Assembly (NCBI GenBank): GCA_963773745.1
Contig: CAVZCL010000005.1
Span: 1,674,001-1,738,000, forward strand
Reading direction: 5' to 3'
Source: UBA5069 sp963773745
GTDB taxonomy: Bacteria; Chloroflexota; Anaerolineae; Caldilineales; Caldilineaceae
DNA length: 64,000 nucleotides
A model generated the notes under the pieces. The model made no database searches, was not told where the DNA came from, and saw only the letters and a program-made list of their open reading frames with translations. A program made the translations under genes and the position numbers. This document shows, piece after piece, positions 45,118 through 53,086 of this stretch (the first letter of the stretch is position 1; the number at the start of each line of letters is the position of its first letter).

Positions 45118-45999
45118 ATGACTGATTCTGCACTGTGGACCCTCTTTGTGGCCGGTGTGGTCATTCTTATCATTTTCTGGTTCGTGCGCTCGTCCATCAA
45201 GATCGTGCCCGAGTATGAGCGCGGCGTAATCTTTCGCCTGGGGCGTGTACAGGGGGCCAAGGGGCCGGGGCTCTTCTTTATCATCCCCATTATCGACCGT
45301 CTGCTGCGCGTTGACCTGCGCACGATTACCATCGACGTCCCCTCACAAGAGACGATTACGCGCGACAACGTAACCATACGCGTCAACGCCGTCTGCTACT
45401 TCCGTGTGCTCGACCCCGTAGCCGCTGTCATCAACATTGCCAACTACCAGGTGGCCACCCTGCAAATTGCGCAGACGACGCTTCGCTCCGTGCTGGGCCA
45501 GAGCGAACTTGACGAGATTCTGGCCCAGCGTGACGACATCAATCAGACGCTGCAAAAGATTATTGACGAGCAGACCGAGCCGTGGGGTGTCAAGGTGAGC
45601 ATTGTGGAGGTGAAGGACCTTGAGCTGCCCGAAGGCATGAAGCGTGCCATGGCGCGCCAGGCCGAGGCCGAGCGCGAAAAGCGCGCCAAGATCATCCACG
45701 CCGAAGGCGAATTGCAGGCGTCAAAGGCGCTCTCCAGCGCTGCCACGGTAATGTCGGCGGCCCCGGGTGCGCTCCAGCTGCGCTACCTCGCCACGCTCAC
45801 CGAAATCGGCGCCGAGCACAACAGCACCATTGTCTTCCCGCTCCCGTTGGAGCTGATGGAAGGGCTGATTGGACGTGGCGGAATGCGGGGCGCGAGCAAC
45901 GCCGGTGGTACAGGCGCTGCCGACCTGCCGCTGGACGAGCCGCCGGTCGTCTTCCCCCCTGCCGATGAGCCACCCGCGCCGCCGCCTGTGCTGCCGTAG
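45118..45999 (+). CDS. SPFH-domain protein (stomatin/prohibitin family)
   Basis: Membrane-anchored scaffold protein of 293 residues. An N-terminal membrane helix (WTLFVAGVVILIIFWFV) is followed by the SPFH domain: IVPEYERGVIFRLGRVQGAK, GPGLFFIIPIIDRLLRVDLR, TITIDVPSQETITRDNVTIR, VNAVCYFRVLDPVAAVINIA and QTTLRSVLGQSELDEILAQR. The coiled part (MKRAMARQAEAEREKRAKII) is typical of slipins. The C-terminal 40 residues are Gly/Pro-rich (LPLDEPPVVFPPADEPPAPP). An NfeD-type partner, often encoded next to slipins, is not present. Proteins of this group organise membrane microdomains and may control a protease; the M50 protease downstream is a possible but unproven partner. Confidence 0.95.
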   Translation: MTDSALWTLFVAGVVILIIFWFVRSSIKIVPEYERGVIFRLGRVQGAKGPGLFFIIPIIDRLLRVDLRTITIDVPSQETITRDNVTIRVNAVCYFRVLDPVAAVINIANYQVATLQIAQTTLRSVLGQSELDEILAQRDDINQTLQKIIDEQTEPWGVKVSIVEVKDLELPEGMKRAMARQAEAEREKRAKIIHAEGELQASKALSSAATVMSAAPGALQLRYLATLTEIGAEHNSTIVFPLPLELMEGLIGRGGMRGASNAGGTGAADLPLDEPPVVFPPADEPPAPPPVLP

Positions 46000-46084
46000 T
46001 GGCATGCCTTGCAGCACCTTTTAACGGAGTGAGGCTTTACCGCGAGCCTTGCTTCAGCAAGCACAGAAAGCGAATGACACGCAC

Positions 46085-46456
46085 ATGTTGAACGTCGAAG
46101 AGCGGCCCGTTGATGTGAAAATCCAGCGCGCCAACAAGCTGCTGCGCATTCAATGGGCCGACGGCCACGCCAGCGCCTATTCGCTGACCTGGCTCCGCAG
46201 CCAGTGCCCTTGTGCCACCTGCCGCGAAGAGCGCCTCGCGCGTGTTATGGAGGAGGCAAGCGGCTCGTTTCGCCTCAACACGACGCCACCCCCCAGTGAT
46301 GCGATTGTGGGCGCCGAATTTGTTGGCTCCTACGCCATTCGCTTCGACTGGGCCGACGGCCACAGCACGGGCATCTACCCCTTTTCGGCGTTGCGCCACA
46401 GCTGCCCCTGCGCGACATGCAATCCTGAGGGTCCGCCGCCGCTTGTGCTGGATTGA
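46085..46456 (+). CDS. DUF971-family protein
   Basis: Small protein of 123 residues made of a gamma-butyrobetaine-hydroxylase N-terminal-like (DUF971) domain, seen in ApbC-fused or stand-alone forms linked to iron-sulfur cluster handling. The domain appears as IQRANKLLRIQWADGHASAY, SLTWLRSQCPCATCREERLA and, in a second half, AIRFDWADGHSTGIYPFSAL, RHSCPCATC. The two CPCATC motifs could bind a metal. Start ATG 46085; a TTG at 46049 would extend it. Function is not established. Confidence 0.88.
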   Translation: MLNVEERPVDVKIQRANKLLRIQWADGHASAYSLTWLRSQCPCATCREERLARVMEEASGSFRLNTTPPPSDAIVGAEFVGSYAIRFDWADGHSTGIYPFSALRHSCPCATCNPEGPPPLVLD

Positions 46457-46660
46457 AGCAAGCGAACCGCGTAGCAGGGGCTTCCAGCCCTCGGATTCGT
46501 GGCTCTCCCTTGTGGAAGCGCCACTGTGGAAGCGCCACTGTGGAAGGGCGATTGCGGTAGCTTCATTGTCACGCCGAAGACGTGACCTGCAACAATGCAC
46601 ACTGTGGCGCGGAAGTCGGCGGGCTTTCAGCCCTCCGCTGTGCAGTACCCCTTTGGTGGT
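46457..46660. repeat. Palindromic and tandem short repeats
   Basis: GTAGCAGGGGCTTCCAGCCC (46470), three near-copies of GTGGAAGCGCCACT (46514-46545) and GTCACGCCGAAGACGTGAC (46569-46587). No gene. Confidence 0.7.
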
Positions 46661-46680
46661 CTGGTTGGAGGAGATTTCTG

Positions 46681-47886
46681 GTGGGCACTTCGCTGACATT
46701 GTTCCATTTTCGCGGCATCGAAATCAGGGTGCACTGGTCGTTCGCACTGATCCTGATCTGGGGTGCCTTTTCCTATAGTGTCATCTCCCAGAGCCCGCTG
46801 CAGGGCGCGCTCTATGGAGTCGCAGTCATCTTGCTGCTCTTCGTCTGCGTCACGCTGCACGAGCTGGGCCATGCACTGGCTGCGCATCGCTACCACATCA
46901 AGGTGCCCACAATCACCCTGTTGCCCATTGGCGGTGTGGCCTCGCTCGAGCGCATGCCCGAGAAGCCCCAGCAGGAGCTTGTCATTGCGCTGGCTGGGCC
47001 GCTCGTCAACATTGTGCTGCTCTTCGTGCTCGTGCCGCTTGCGTGGGTGACGGCGCTTGTTACCGGTGCGCCGGCGGCGGGGCTCAACCCCACCGGTTGG
47101 CTCGGCCTCTCCTTCCAAATGGGCATTACCAACCTGCTCTACTATCTGGCGGCGGTCAACCTGCTGCTGGCGCTCTTCAATCTGCTGCCGGCCTTCCCAA
47201 TGGATGGCGGCCGCGTGCTGCGGGCCCTGCTGGCCATGCGCATGCCCTATGTACGCGCCACACGTACGGCTGTCTTCGTGGGGCGGCTGGTCGCCATCCC
47301 CCTTGCCGTTTGGGGTATCGTGTCGGGCAACATCCTCATGCTGCTGATTGCCTTCTTTGTTTATGTGGGCGGCGGCGCCGAGCGCGAAGCCGTGGAGACG
47401 AAGTCTGTACTGCGCACAATTCGCGTGCGCGACGCGCTGACGCACAACGAACAACGCCTCTACACCAGTGAGGAGATGGGGCGCGCCGTCAACCTCATCA
47501 TGAATTCGCACCAGGCCGACTACCCAGTCTTCGACCTCTCCAATCGCTACGTCGGCATCCTCACCCGCGCCCGCCTGGTGGATGGGCTGCGCACAATGGG
47601 CCCCGAAGCACGCCTTGTCGAAGCCATGATCCCCGCTGCGGATGTCCCCGTTGCCGCACCGAGCGACACGCTGGCCGATGTGTGGGAAGCCATGGGCCAC
47701 AGCGGCAGCCGCGTGGTCGTCGCCATGGAGCTTGGCGCATATCTGGGGATGATCACGCTGGACGACCTGACCGAACTGACCCATGTGATGGGTGCAGCCA
47801 TGGAACGCTCAGCGTCGCTGCCCGCCGCCACGGCCACGCAGCCTGCCATTGGGCAGGAGCGCGCCGTACCACCTGAACAGTTCTGA
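46681..47886 (+). CDS. M50 (site-2-type) metalloprotease with CBS domains
   Basis: Intramembrane protease of 401 residues related to SpoIVFB-like rhomboid-unrelated zinc proteases with C-terminal CBS domains. The zinc motif HELGH lies at residues 60-64 in a membrane segment, and the third ligand is in NLLPAFPMDGGRVLRALLAM. At least four to five membrane helices cover residues 20-260. The CBS pair spans about 275-390 (LTHNEQRLYTSEEMGRAVNL, ADYPVFDLSNRYVGILTRAR, MIPAADVPVAAPSDTLADVW), which probably senses an adenine nucleotide. Start GTG 46681 (MGTSLTLFHFRGIEIRVHWS), typical N-terminus of the group, with GGAGG near 46668. The hydrolase gene follows after 1 base. Confidence 0.94.
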   Translation: MGTSLTLFHFRGIEIRVHWSFALILIWGAFSYSVISQSPLQGALYGVAVILLLFVCVTLHELGHALAAHRYHIKVPTITLLPIGGVASLERMPEKPQQELVIALAGPLVNIVLLFVLVPLAWVTALVTGAPAAGLNPTGWLGLSFQMGITNLLYYLAAVNLLLALFNLLPAFPMDGGRVLRALLAMRMPYVRATRTAVFVGRLVAIPLAVWGIVSGNILMLLIAFFVYVGGGAEREAVETKSVLRTIRVRDALTHNEQRLYTSEEMGRAVNLIMNSHQADYPVFDLSNRYVGILTRARLVDGLRTMGPEARLVEAMIPAADVPVAAPSDTLADVWEAMGHSGSRVVVAMELGAYLGMITLDDLTELTHVMGAAMERSASLPAATATQPAIGQERAVPPEQF

Positions 47887-47887
47887 G

Positions 47888-48679
47888 ATGCAGCGCACCT
47901 TCGCAACGCCAAACGGCGTTATTGCCTACGAGCTCCTTGAAGCACAGGAGGCACAGAGCACTAGCGCGCCCACCCTCACGCTGCTGCACAACTTTATGAG
48001 CAGCGGCCGATCGGCGTGGGGCGCGCTGCTGCCGGTGCTCAACCGCACGCATCGCATCCTGCTGCCCGATTTGCCCGGCCACGGCGCGTCCGTCGGCCAT
48101 CCGGCCCGCTTCCACCACTGGGCCATTGCACGCCAGCTGGCTGCGCTCATGCAGGCCAAAGGCGCGGCCAAAGGGCACCTGGCCGGCTGCAGCAGCGGCG
48201 GCATGATTGCGCAATTGCTTGTACACCACAGGATGGTGCTGCCGGCCACGTTGACGCTGGTGAGCACCACGCACAGCACCAATCGCGCCGTCACTGGCGC
48301 CGAGCAGGCGCTGACGCCCGAAAACTTTCAGGCCGGCCGCAAATGGATGGAGGCCACCGCCCGTCTCCACGATCCCCATCAGGGCGATGGCTACTTTGAA
48401 GATGTGCTGCTGCCCGGCTTCAGAGCGCTGCGCCCCGATTCTGCCATCGACCTCCCTCTCGAGGCGCTGCATGCCTTCAACCTACCCGTCTGCCTCATCC
48501 ACGGCGCGCGTGACGAGTTCTTTCCCGTTGCGCTGGCCGAGCGCATGGCAGCGGCACTGCCCGACGCCGAGCTGCACGTGATTCCACAGCAGACGCACGC
48601 GCTCATCTTCCGCCAGCCCTGGAAAGTAGCCGAGCTGATGGAGGCCTTTCTGGCGCGTCGCGGAAGTGGCCCCTCGTAG
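47888..48679 (+). CDS. Alpha/beta-fold hydrolase
   Basis: Soluble hydrolase of 263 residues. Visible: oxyanion region LTLLHNFMSSGRSAWGALLP (HNF in place of the usual HGF), ILLPDLPGHGASVG, nucleophile elbow AGCSSGGMIAQLLVHHRMVL (Ser in GCSSGG), acid region CLIHGARDEFFPVALAERMA and catalytic His in IPQQTHALIFRQP. It starts ATG 47888 one base after the protease stop, so it is co-translated with it. Substrate unknown; related proteins include esterases and haloperoxidase-like enzymes. Confidence 0.9.
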   Translation: MQRTFATPNGVIAYELLEAQEAQSTSAPTLTLLHNFMSSGRSAWGALLPVLNRTHRILLPDLPGHGASVGHPARFHHWAIARQLAALMQAKGAAKGHLAGCSSGGMIAQLLVHHRMVLPATLTLVSTTHSTNRAVTGAEQALTPENFQAGRKWMEATARLHDPHQGDGYFEDVLLPGFRALRPDSAIDLPLEALHAFNLPVCLIHGARDEFFPVALAERMAAALPDAELHVIPQQTHALIFRQPWKVAELMEAFLARRGSGPS

Positions 48680-48738
48680 CCACGCGTTCCGTAGCGGCGG
48701 CTTATGAATGTTTCCGAAATAAAGCGGTGCGCGCCGCA

Positions 48739-48944
48739 GGGGCCGCCGAGGGTTGAAACCCCCGGCTAGGCAAACCAAGTCCACTCAAGTGGACTGGCTG
48801 GAGAGAGCGACCACTCTGCGCGAGCGCCACTGTCGGAGGGCTGGAAGCCCCCCGCTACGAGTCCCCCGACGTACGGCGCGCTCTGTGAGTCCACTTGAGT
48901 GGACTTGGTTTGCCTAGCCGGGGGTTTCAACCCTCGGCGGCCCC
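48739..48944. repeat. 206-bp fold-back element with 57-bp perfect arms
   Basis: Positions 48739-48795 and 48888-48944 are exact reverse complements over 57 bases. Each arm holds an inner palindrome AGTCCACT(C/T)(A/G)AGTGGACT and GGGTTGAAACCCCC. The 92-base centre carries a GGAGGGCTGGAAGCCCCCCG repeat. Together with 49060-49330 it fills the 810-base gap before rpe; no gene seen. Confidence 0.9.
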
Positions 48945-49059
48945 GACGAGCCAACCAACCCATACCGAAACAATTCTGCAATATTCATCAGCCACCGTTC
49001 TTGAGAACGCTGGCGGCCTCCACTTACGGCAGCTGAAGCAGCCGCTACATGCTGCGTCT

Positions 49060-49330
49060 CCGCACTCCGCGGCATGCGTAGCGGAGGGCTTCCAGCCCTC
49101 CAGCTGTTGTAGGTCACGTCGCCTGGCGTGACGCAGTACGCGCCGCAATGCGGAGGCCCAAACCGGAGGGCAAGGAAGCCCCCCGCTACAAGTCCAACGG
49201 ACTGCGGTGGCTGTCGTAGCGGAGGGGCTCCTGCCCCTCGTTTTGCTCGAGCTGTACTCTTTCTGCGCAGATGAGGGCAAGGAAGCCCCCCGCTACGTGC
49301 CACACTCTCTGCTGCGTACCTACTAAGGGA
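49060..49330. repeat. Cluster of GTAGCGG...CTTCCAGCCCTCC repeats
   Basis: At least five copies in both orientations: GTAGCGGAGGGCTTCCAGCC (49078), GTCACGTCGCCTGGCGTGAC (49112), GGAGGGCAAGGAAGCCCCCC (49165), GTAGCGGAGGGGCTCCTGCC (49217) and GAGGGCAAGGAAGCCCCCCG (49273). Each can fold into a short stem. Confidence 0.75.
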
Positions 49331-49490
49331 TGCACCCCTAAAGCCGCTGCTACGCCACGCCCCCCCTGCACCATCTGTTGCGCACGATGCCTGTACCGCA
49401 CTATATTGTGCAGTTCGCACCTTTGGCGCCACTGCGGTACAATACATATGTGCGCCTTGCGCACATGCGCCCGTATGTGGAGTCCAAACA

Positions 49491-50195
49491 ATGCAACCAC
49501 GAAATGTGAAGATTAGCCCGTCCATTCTCACCGCTGACTTTGGCAACCTGGCTGCAGCGGTCCGCACAGTGGAAGAGGGAGGCGCAGACGCGATCCACCT
49601 GGATGTGATGGACGGCGTCTTTGTGCCCAACATCAGCTTCGGCCTGCCCATTGTGCGCGCTGTACGCGCGGCCACCACACTGCCGCTCGACGTGCACCTC
49701 ATGATGGTCGATCCCAACCCCTTCCTGCGCGGCTTCGTTGAGGCGGGGGCCAACCTTCTCACCGTCCACGCCGAAGCGTGTCGCCACCTCCACCGCACCA
49801 TTCAGGAGATTACGGCGCTGGGCGTGCTCGCGGGGGTGGCAATTAACCCGGGCACGAGCATTGACTTGGTGCGCGAGGTCATCCCCTTCGTCGACCTTGT
49901 GCTGGTAATGAGTGTCAATCCCGGCTTTGGCGGCCAGAAGTTCATCGAGACATCCACCAACAAGTTGCGCCGCATGCGCAAGCTGCAGGAGGAATTGAAT
50001 CCCACCTGCGAGTTGCAAGTGGATGGCGGCGTCTATGCCTACAATGTGGATGACGTGGTGCGCGCCGGCGCCAACAATATCGTTGTTGGCAGCGCGGTCT
50101 TCAATGCGCAAGGCAGCGTGCGCGACAACATCAGCACCCTGCGCAGCGCCATCGCGGCCCACACCGACAACGCTCTCACGTGGCAGGTGGCGTAA
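49491..50195 (+). CDS. rpe: Ribulose-phosphate 3-epimerase
   Basis: TIM-barrel enzyme of the pentose phosphate pathway that interconverts ribulose 5-phosphate and xylulose 5-phosphate; 234 residues. The family motifs are all present: KISPSILTADFGNLAAAVRT, DAIHLDVMDGVFVPNISFGL (metal and catalytic Asp in HLDVMDG), LDVHLMMVDP, LVLVMSVNPGFGGQKFIETS and the phosphate-binding ELQVDGGVYAYNVDDVVRAG, NNIVVGSAVF. ATG 49491 follows a short leader with GGAG-like bases. It is convergent with cdsA across a 68-bp fold-back. Confidence 0.97.
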   Translation: MQPRNVKISPSILTADFGNLAAAVRTVEEGGADAIHLDVMDGVFVPNISFGLPIVRAVRAATTLPLDVHLMMVDPNPFLRGFVEAGANLLTVHAEACRHLHRTIQEITALGVLAGVAINPGTSIDLVREVIPFVDLVLVMSVNPGFGGQKFIETSTNKLRRMRKLQEELNPTCELQVDGGVYAYNVDDVVRAGANNIVVGSAVFNAQGSVRDNISTLRSAIAAHTDNALTWQVA

Positions 50196-50202
50196 ACAAC
50201 AT

Positions 50203-50356
50203 GCTTCAACGCAAAGGCGCAAAGGTAGCAAAGAGCGCAAAGCAAAAGCAAGAAGGGCAAAGAACAGCATAGCGCCAAAAATGGCCAAATGCTGTTCTTT
50301 GCCCTTCTTGCTTTTGCTTTGCGCTCTTTGCTACCTTTGCGCCTTTGCGTTGAAGC
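50203..50356. repeat. Fold-back hairpin with 68-bp perfect arms between rpe and cdsA
   Basis: Positions 50203-50270 and 50289-50356 are exact reverse complements (68 bases) around an 18-base loop. The arms consist of GCAAAGG / GCGCAAAG / AGCAAAAGCAAG words and are purine-rich on one strand. It begins 7 bases after the rpe stop and ends 6 bases before the cdsA stop, so it fills the whole gap and would act as a bidirectional terminator. Confidence 0.95.
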
Positions 50357-50362
50357 CGTTGT

Positions 50363-51145
50363 TCAGGAGAGGAGAAGCGCCGCCTGGTAGATGAAGGGCA
50401 ATACGAAGAGCATGCTGTCGAGCCGGTCCAACATGCCGCCGTGGCCGGGGAAGAAGCGACCGCTGTCCTTGACGCCCACTTGTCGCTTCACCATGCTGAT
50501 GGCCAGGTCGCCGAAGTAACCCAGCACGCCGCCGGCCAGCCCCACAAGCGCCGCCAGCCACAGGCTAAAGGCGAGGGGCGTGAGCCATACCACCAGCACG
50601 CTCACAATTGCAGCGCCCACCCACCCCGCGATTGTCCCCTCCCATGTCTTCTTTGGGCTCACACGCGGCCAAATCTTGTGGCGGCCGAAAGTCGTGCCCA
50701 CGAAGTAGGCGAAGGTGTCGTTACCCCACGCAATCAGAAAGCCGAGCAGCAGCCACCAGAGGCCGTTGGGCATGTCGCGCAGCGCAATCGCTTGCGCTCC
50801 CATCACGCCCATGTACACCGCAGGCAGCACCGTGGCCATGGCCGCCGTCACCGGCTGCTCCCGCACTGTGAGCGCCCAGATAAAGACGGCAACGAAGCCC
50901 ACAAAGAGCACAAGTGACATCGAAAGCCACGCAGGCTGCCACCCGGCAATCACCAGCGCGGCCAGCCACACCATGCCCAGCAGCACCTGCGGGTGAAAGC
51001 CACCGTGAATCTCCATGCCGTAGAACTCGTACCCGCCCATGAGGATGGCGACGAGCGCGACGAGCGCGAAAGGCCACCCGCCCAGCCAGGCAATGGCAAC
51101 CACAACGACGAATGCTGTGACGCCTACCAGTATGCGCAGAAGCAT
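50363..51145 (-). CDS. cdsA: Phosphatidate cytidylyltransferase
   Basis: Membrane enzyme that makes CDP-diacylglycerol from phosphatidate and CTP; 260 residues with about eight membrane helices (starting MLLRILVGVTAFVVVVAIAW). The signature is seen as WPRVSPKKTWEGTIAGWVGA and, near the C-terminus, GDLAISMVKRQVGVKDSGRF with FPGHGGMLDRLDSMLFVLPF, which carries the metal-binding Asp residues. It is the last gene of the rpsB-tsf-pyrH-frr-uppS-cdsA group, 14 bases after uppS. Confidence 0.96.
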   Translation of the reverse strand: MLLRILVGVTAFVVVVAIAWLGGWPFALVALVAILMGGYEFYGMEIHGGFHPQVLLGMVWLAALVIAGWQPAWLSMSLVLFVGFVAVFIWALTVREQPVTAAMATVLPAVYMGVMGAQAIALRDMPNGLWWLLLGFLIAWGNDTFAYFVGTTFGRHKIWPRVSPKKTWEGTIAGWVGAAIVSVLVVWLTPLAFSLWLAALVGLAGGVLGYFGDLAISMVKRQVGVKDSGRFFPGHGGMLDRLDSMLFVLPFIYQAALLLS

Positions 51146-51159
51146 GGGGGGGTTTCGGT

Positions 51160-51948
51160 TCAGGCGTGAGCGACAGGTGTCGCAGAGGATTGTGAGTTGT
51201 CTGCGTTCAGTCCCTGTGCCACGACGCCGCCAAAGCGCCGCTGCCGCCCGGCATAGGCCTCAAGCGCACGGTAGAGCTCTGCTTCGTCGAAGTCGGGCCA
51301 GAAGGTGGGCGTCTGGTAGTACTCCGCATACGCGGCCTGCCAGAGCAGGAAGTTGCTCAAGCGCCACTCACCGCCTGTGCGGATAATAAGGTCGGGGTCG
51401 GGCAAATCGGCCACATAGAGATAGTGGCTCACCAGCTCCTCGGTCACCTCGGCAGGGGGAATGCCTTCCTCCATAATGCGGCGCATGGCATCGAGGATTT
51501 CGGCGCGGCCGCCGTAGTTGAAAGCCACGTTGAGGATAATGCGGCTGTTCTCTTTGGTCACCTCAAGCGCGTTGCGCACCTGGCGTTGCAGGTGCGAGTC
51601 GATGCCTTCGAGGCGGCCGCTGTGTACAATCTTTACACCGTTGCGGTTCAGGTCAGCCAGTTGGCGCTGAATCGTCAGCCCAAGCAGGCGCATGAGGCCA
51701 GTAACTTCGTCGGGCGGCCGCCGCCAGTTCTCGGTGGAAAACGCATAGATCGAAAGCACTTCCACGCCGTGTGTCACACAGAGCTCAAGAATGCGCTTGA
51801 TATTGTCGACGCCGGCGCGGTGGCCCGCCAAGCGCGGCAGGCCGCGGTTCTGCGCCCAGCGGCCGTTGCCGTCCATGATAATGCCAACGTGGCGTGGCAC
51901 AGGGCTCAATTGGTGCTGCGGTTCGGCAGGCTGGCTGCTCAAGGGCAT
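51160..51948 (-). CDS. uppS: Undecaprenyl (polyprenyl) diphosphate synthase
   Basis: Cis-prenyltransferase making the lipid carrier for cell-wall polymers; 262 residues. Motifs: HVGIIMDGNGRWAQNRGLPR (catalytic Asp in MDGNGRWA), LAGHRAGVDNIKRILELC, LSIYAFSTENWRRPPDEV, LNVAFNYGGRAEI and the C-terminal DLPDPDLIIRTGGEWRLSNF, LLWQAAYAEYYQT. The first 20 residues and the last 20 (VVAQGLNADNSQSSATPVAH) are extensions beyond the conserved domain. Confidence 0.97.
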   Translation of the reverse strand: MPLSSQPAEPQHQLSPVPRHVGIIMDGNGRWAQNRGLPRLAGHRAGVDNIKRILELCVTHGVEVLSIYAFSTENWRRPPDEVTGLMRLLGLTIQRQLADLNRNGVKIVHSGRLEGIDSHLQRQVRNALEVTKENSRIILNVAFNYGGRAEILDAMRRIMEEGIPPAEVTEELVSHYLYVADLPDPDLIIRTGGEWRLSNFLLWQAAYAEYYQTPTFWPDFDEAELYRALEAYAGRQRRFGGVVAQGLNADNSQSSATPVAHA

Positions 51949-52206
51949 GGCTCCTGAAAAACGATCAAGGCGCGCGGCGGATTGCGCCGTGGCACCGGTC
52001 AGTCCGGCTCAAAAAGCAACGCGCCACTGTGAATCAAGCATCTTCAACGCAATGGCGCAAGGAAAAGCATAGGCAGACAACACTGTCTACGACCGTGAAT
52101 TGCGTCAGGCAGGGAGTTCCAGAGCATCATGCCGTTCCTGCTCTTGCTCTTCCTTGCCCACCTTGCGCCCTTGCCTTGAAGATGCAAAGCCTGCAGCGGC
52201 GTCATT
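51949..52206. other. Spacer between frr and uppS
   Basis: No gene. Contains weak inverted pieces of the GCAAGG class (TTCAACGCAATGGCGCAAGG near 52045 and CCTTGCGCCCTTGCCTTGAA near 52160). Confidence 0.5.
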
Positions 52207-52764
52207 TTAGACGGTCATGATCTCGGTGTCTTTTTCCTTCGCCAGTTCGTCCACGCGCTTGATCATCGCGTCGGTCTTCTCCTGGATCTTCTTCTCGCCA
52301 ACCTCCAGGTCATCCTCCGAGATCATCTTCTCTCTCTCGAATTCCTTAAGGTCATGAATCGCATCGCGCCGGATGTTGCGCACAGCCACGCGCGCTTCTT
52401 CGGTGCGTTTGTTGACGACCTTCGTTAAGTCGCGGCGGCGCTCTTCGTTCAGCGAGGGGATATTCAGGCGGATCGCCTGGCCGTCATTGTTGGGCGTCAG
52501 CCCCAGGTCCGAGGTGGCAATGGCCTTTTCGATCATGTGCATGTCCGCCTTGGAATAAGGCTTGATCATGATCTGCTGCGCTTCGGGAATCGAAACCGTG
52601 GCCAGTTGCTGCAGCGGTGTGGGCACGCCATAGTAGTCAACGCGAATGCCGTCGACCAGCGCCGGCGAGGCTCTGCCCGTGCGAATTGTCATAAAATCAT
52701 GGCGGAGCGACTCTATCGCCTTGTTCATGCGCTCCGATGCCTCATGCAGCACGTCATCAATCAT
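52207..52764 (-). CDS. frr: Ribosome recycling factor
   Basis: Splits post-termination ribosomes together with EF-G; 185 residues, standard length. It starts MIDDVLHEASERMNKAIESL and continues RHDFMTIRTGRASPALVDGI, VDYYGVPTPLQQLATVSIPE, DLGLTPNNDGQAIRLNIPSL and NEERRRDLTKVVNKRTEEAR, all typical. The AGGAGTACTC region upstream gives a start signal. Between pyrH and frr lie 322 bases, unusual for this gene pair, which are often adjacent. Confidence 0.98.
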   Translation of the reverse strand: MIDDVLHEASERMNKAIESLRHDFMTIRTGRASPALVDGIRVDYYGVPTPLQQLATVSIPEAQQIMIKPYSKADMHMIEKAIATSDLGLTPNNDGQAIRLNIPSLNEERRRDLTKVVNKRTEEARVAVRNIRRDAIHDLKEFEREKMISEDDLEVGEKKIQEKTDAMIKRVDELAKEKDTEIMTV

Positions 52765-52782
52765 GACGAGTACTCCTTGTGT

Positions 52783-52827
52783 GCGAGTCTGGTTGCGAGT
52801 CTGGTTGCGAGTCTGGTTGCAAGTCTG
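52783..52827. repeat. 12-bp tandem repeat upstream of frr
   Basis: GCGAGTCTGGTT repeats three times (52783-52818) and a fourth, partly changed and shortened copy follows (52819-52827). It lies 19 bases upstream of the frr start and could lie in its leader. Confidence 0.9.
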
Positions 52828-53086
52828 AAATGGATAGAACGCGGATCAGCTTCCGGCTTGGTGAATGGAATCGACTGCAGGGGAGCGGGTGATGCGGCTA
52901 CACTGCAACCCGCATGGTCCGCTTCGATTGTAGCAGAAAGCGCGCCGCGCACGAAACAGGGGGCAGGGGCGTGACTTGCGGACTGAAAAGTAATCGGTAA
53001 CTGGTGAATTGGTTTTTGGCGTAGCCTCTGGCGCATCGCGCCAATTCCCAATTCACCAATTGCCATTGCCAATTACTTTTGTCCTC
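52828..53086. other. Spacer between pyrH and frr
   Basis: No gene. An imperfect inverted repeat of about 25-30 bases (AAAAGTAATCGGTAACTGGT near 52985; CCAATTGCCATTGCCAATTA near 53058) ends close to the pyrH stop and may be its terminator. Confidence 0.5.
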
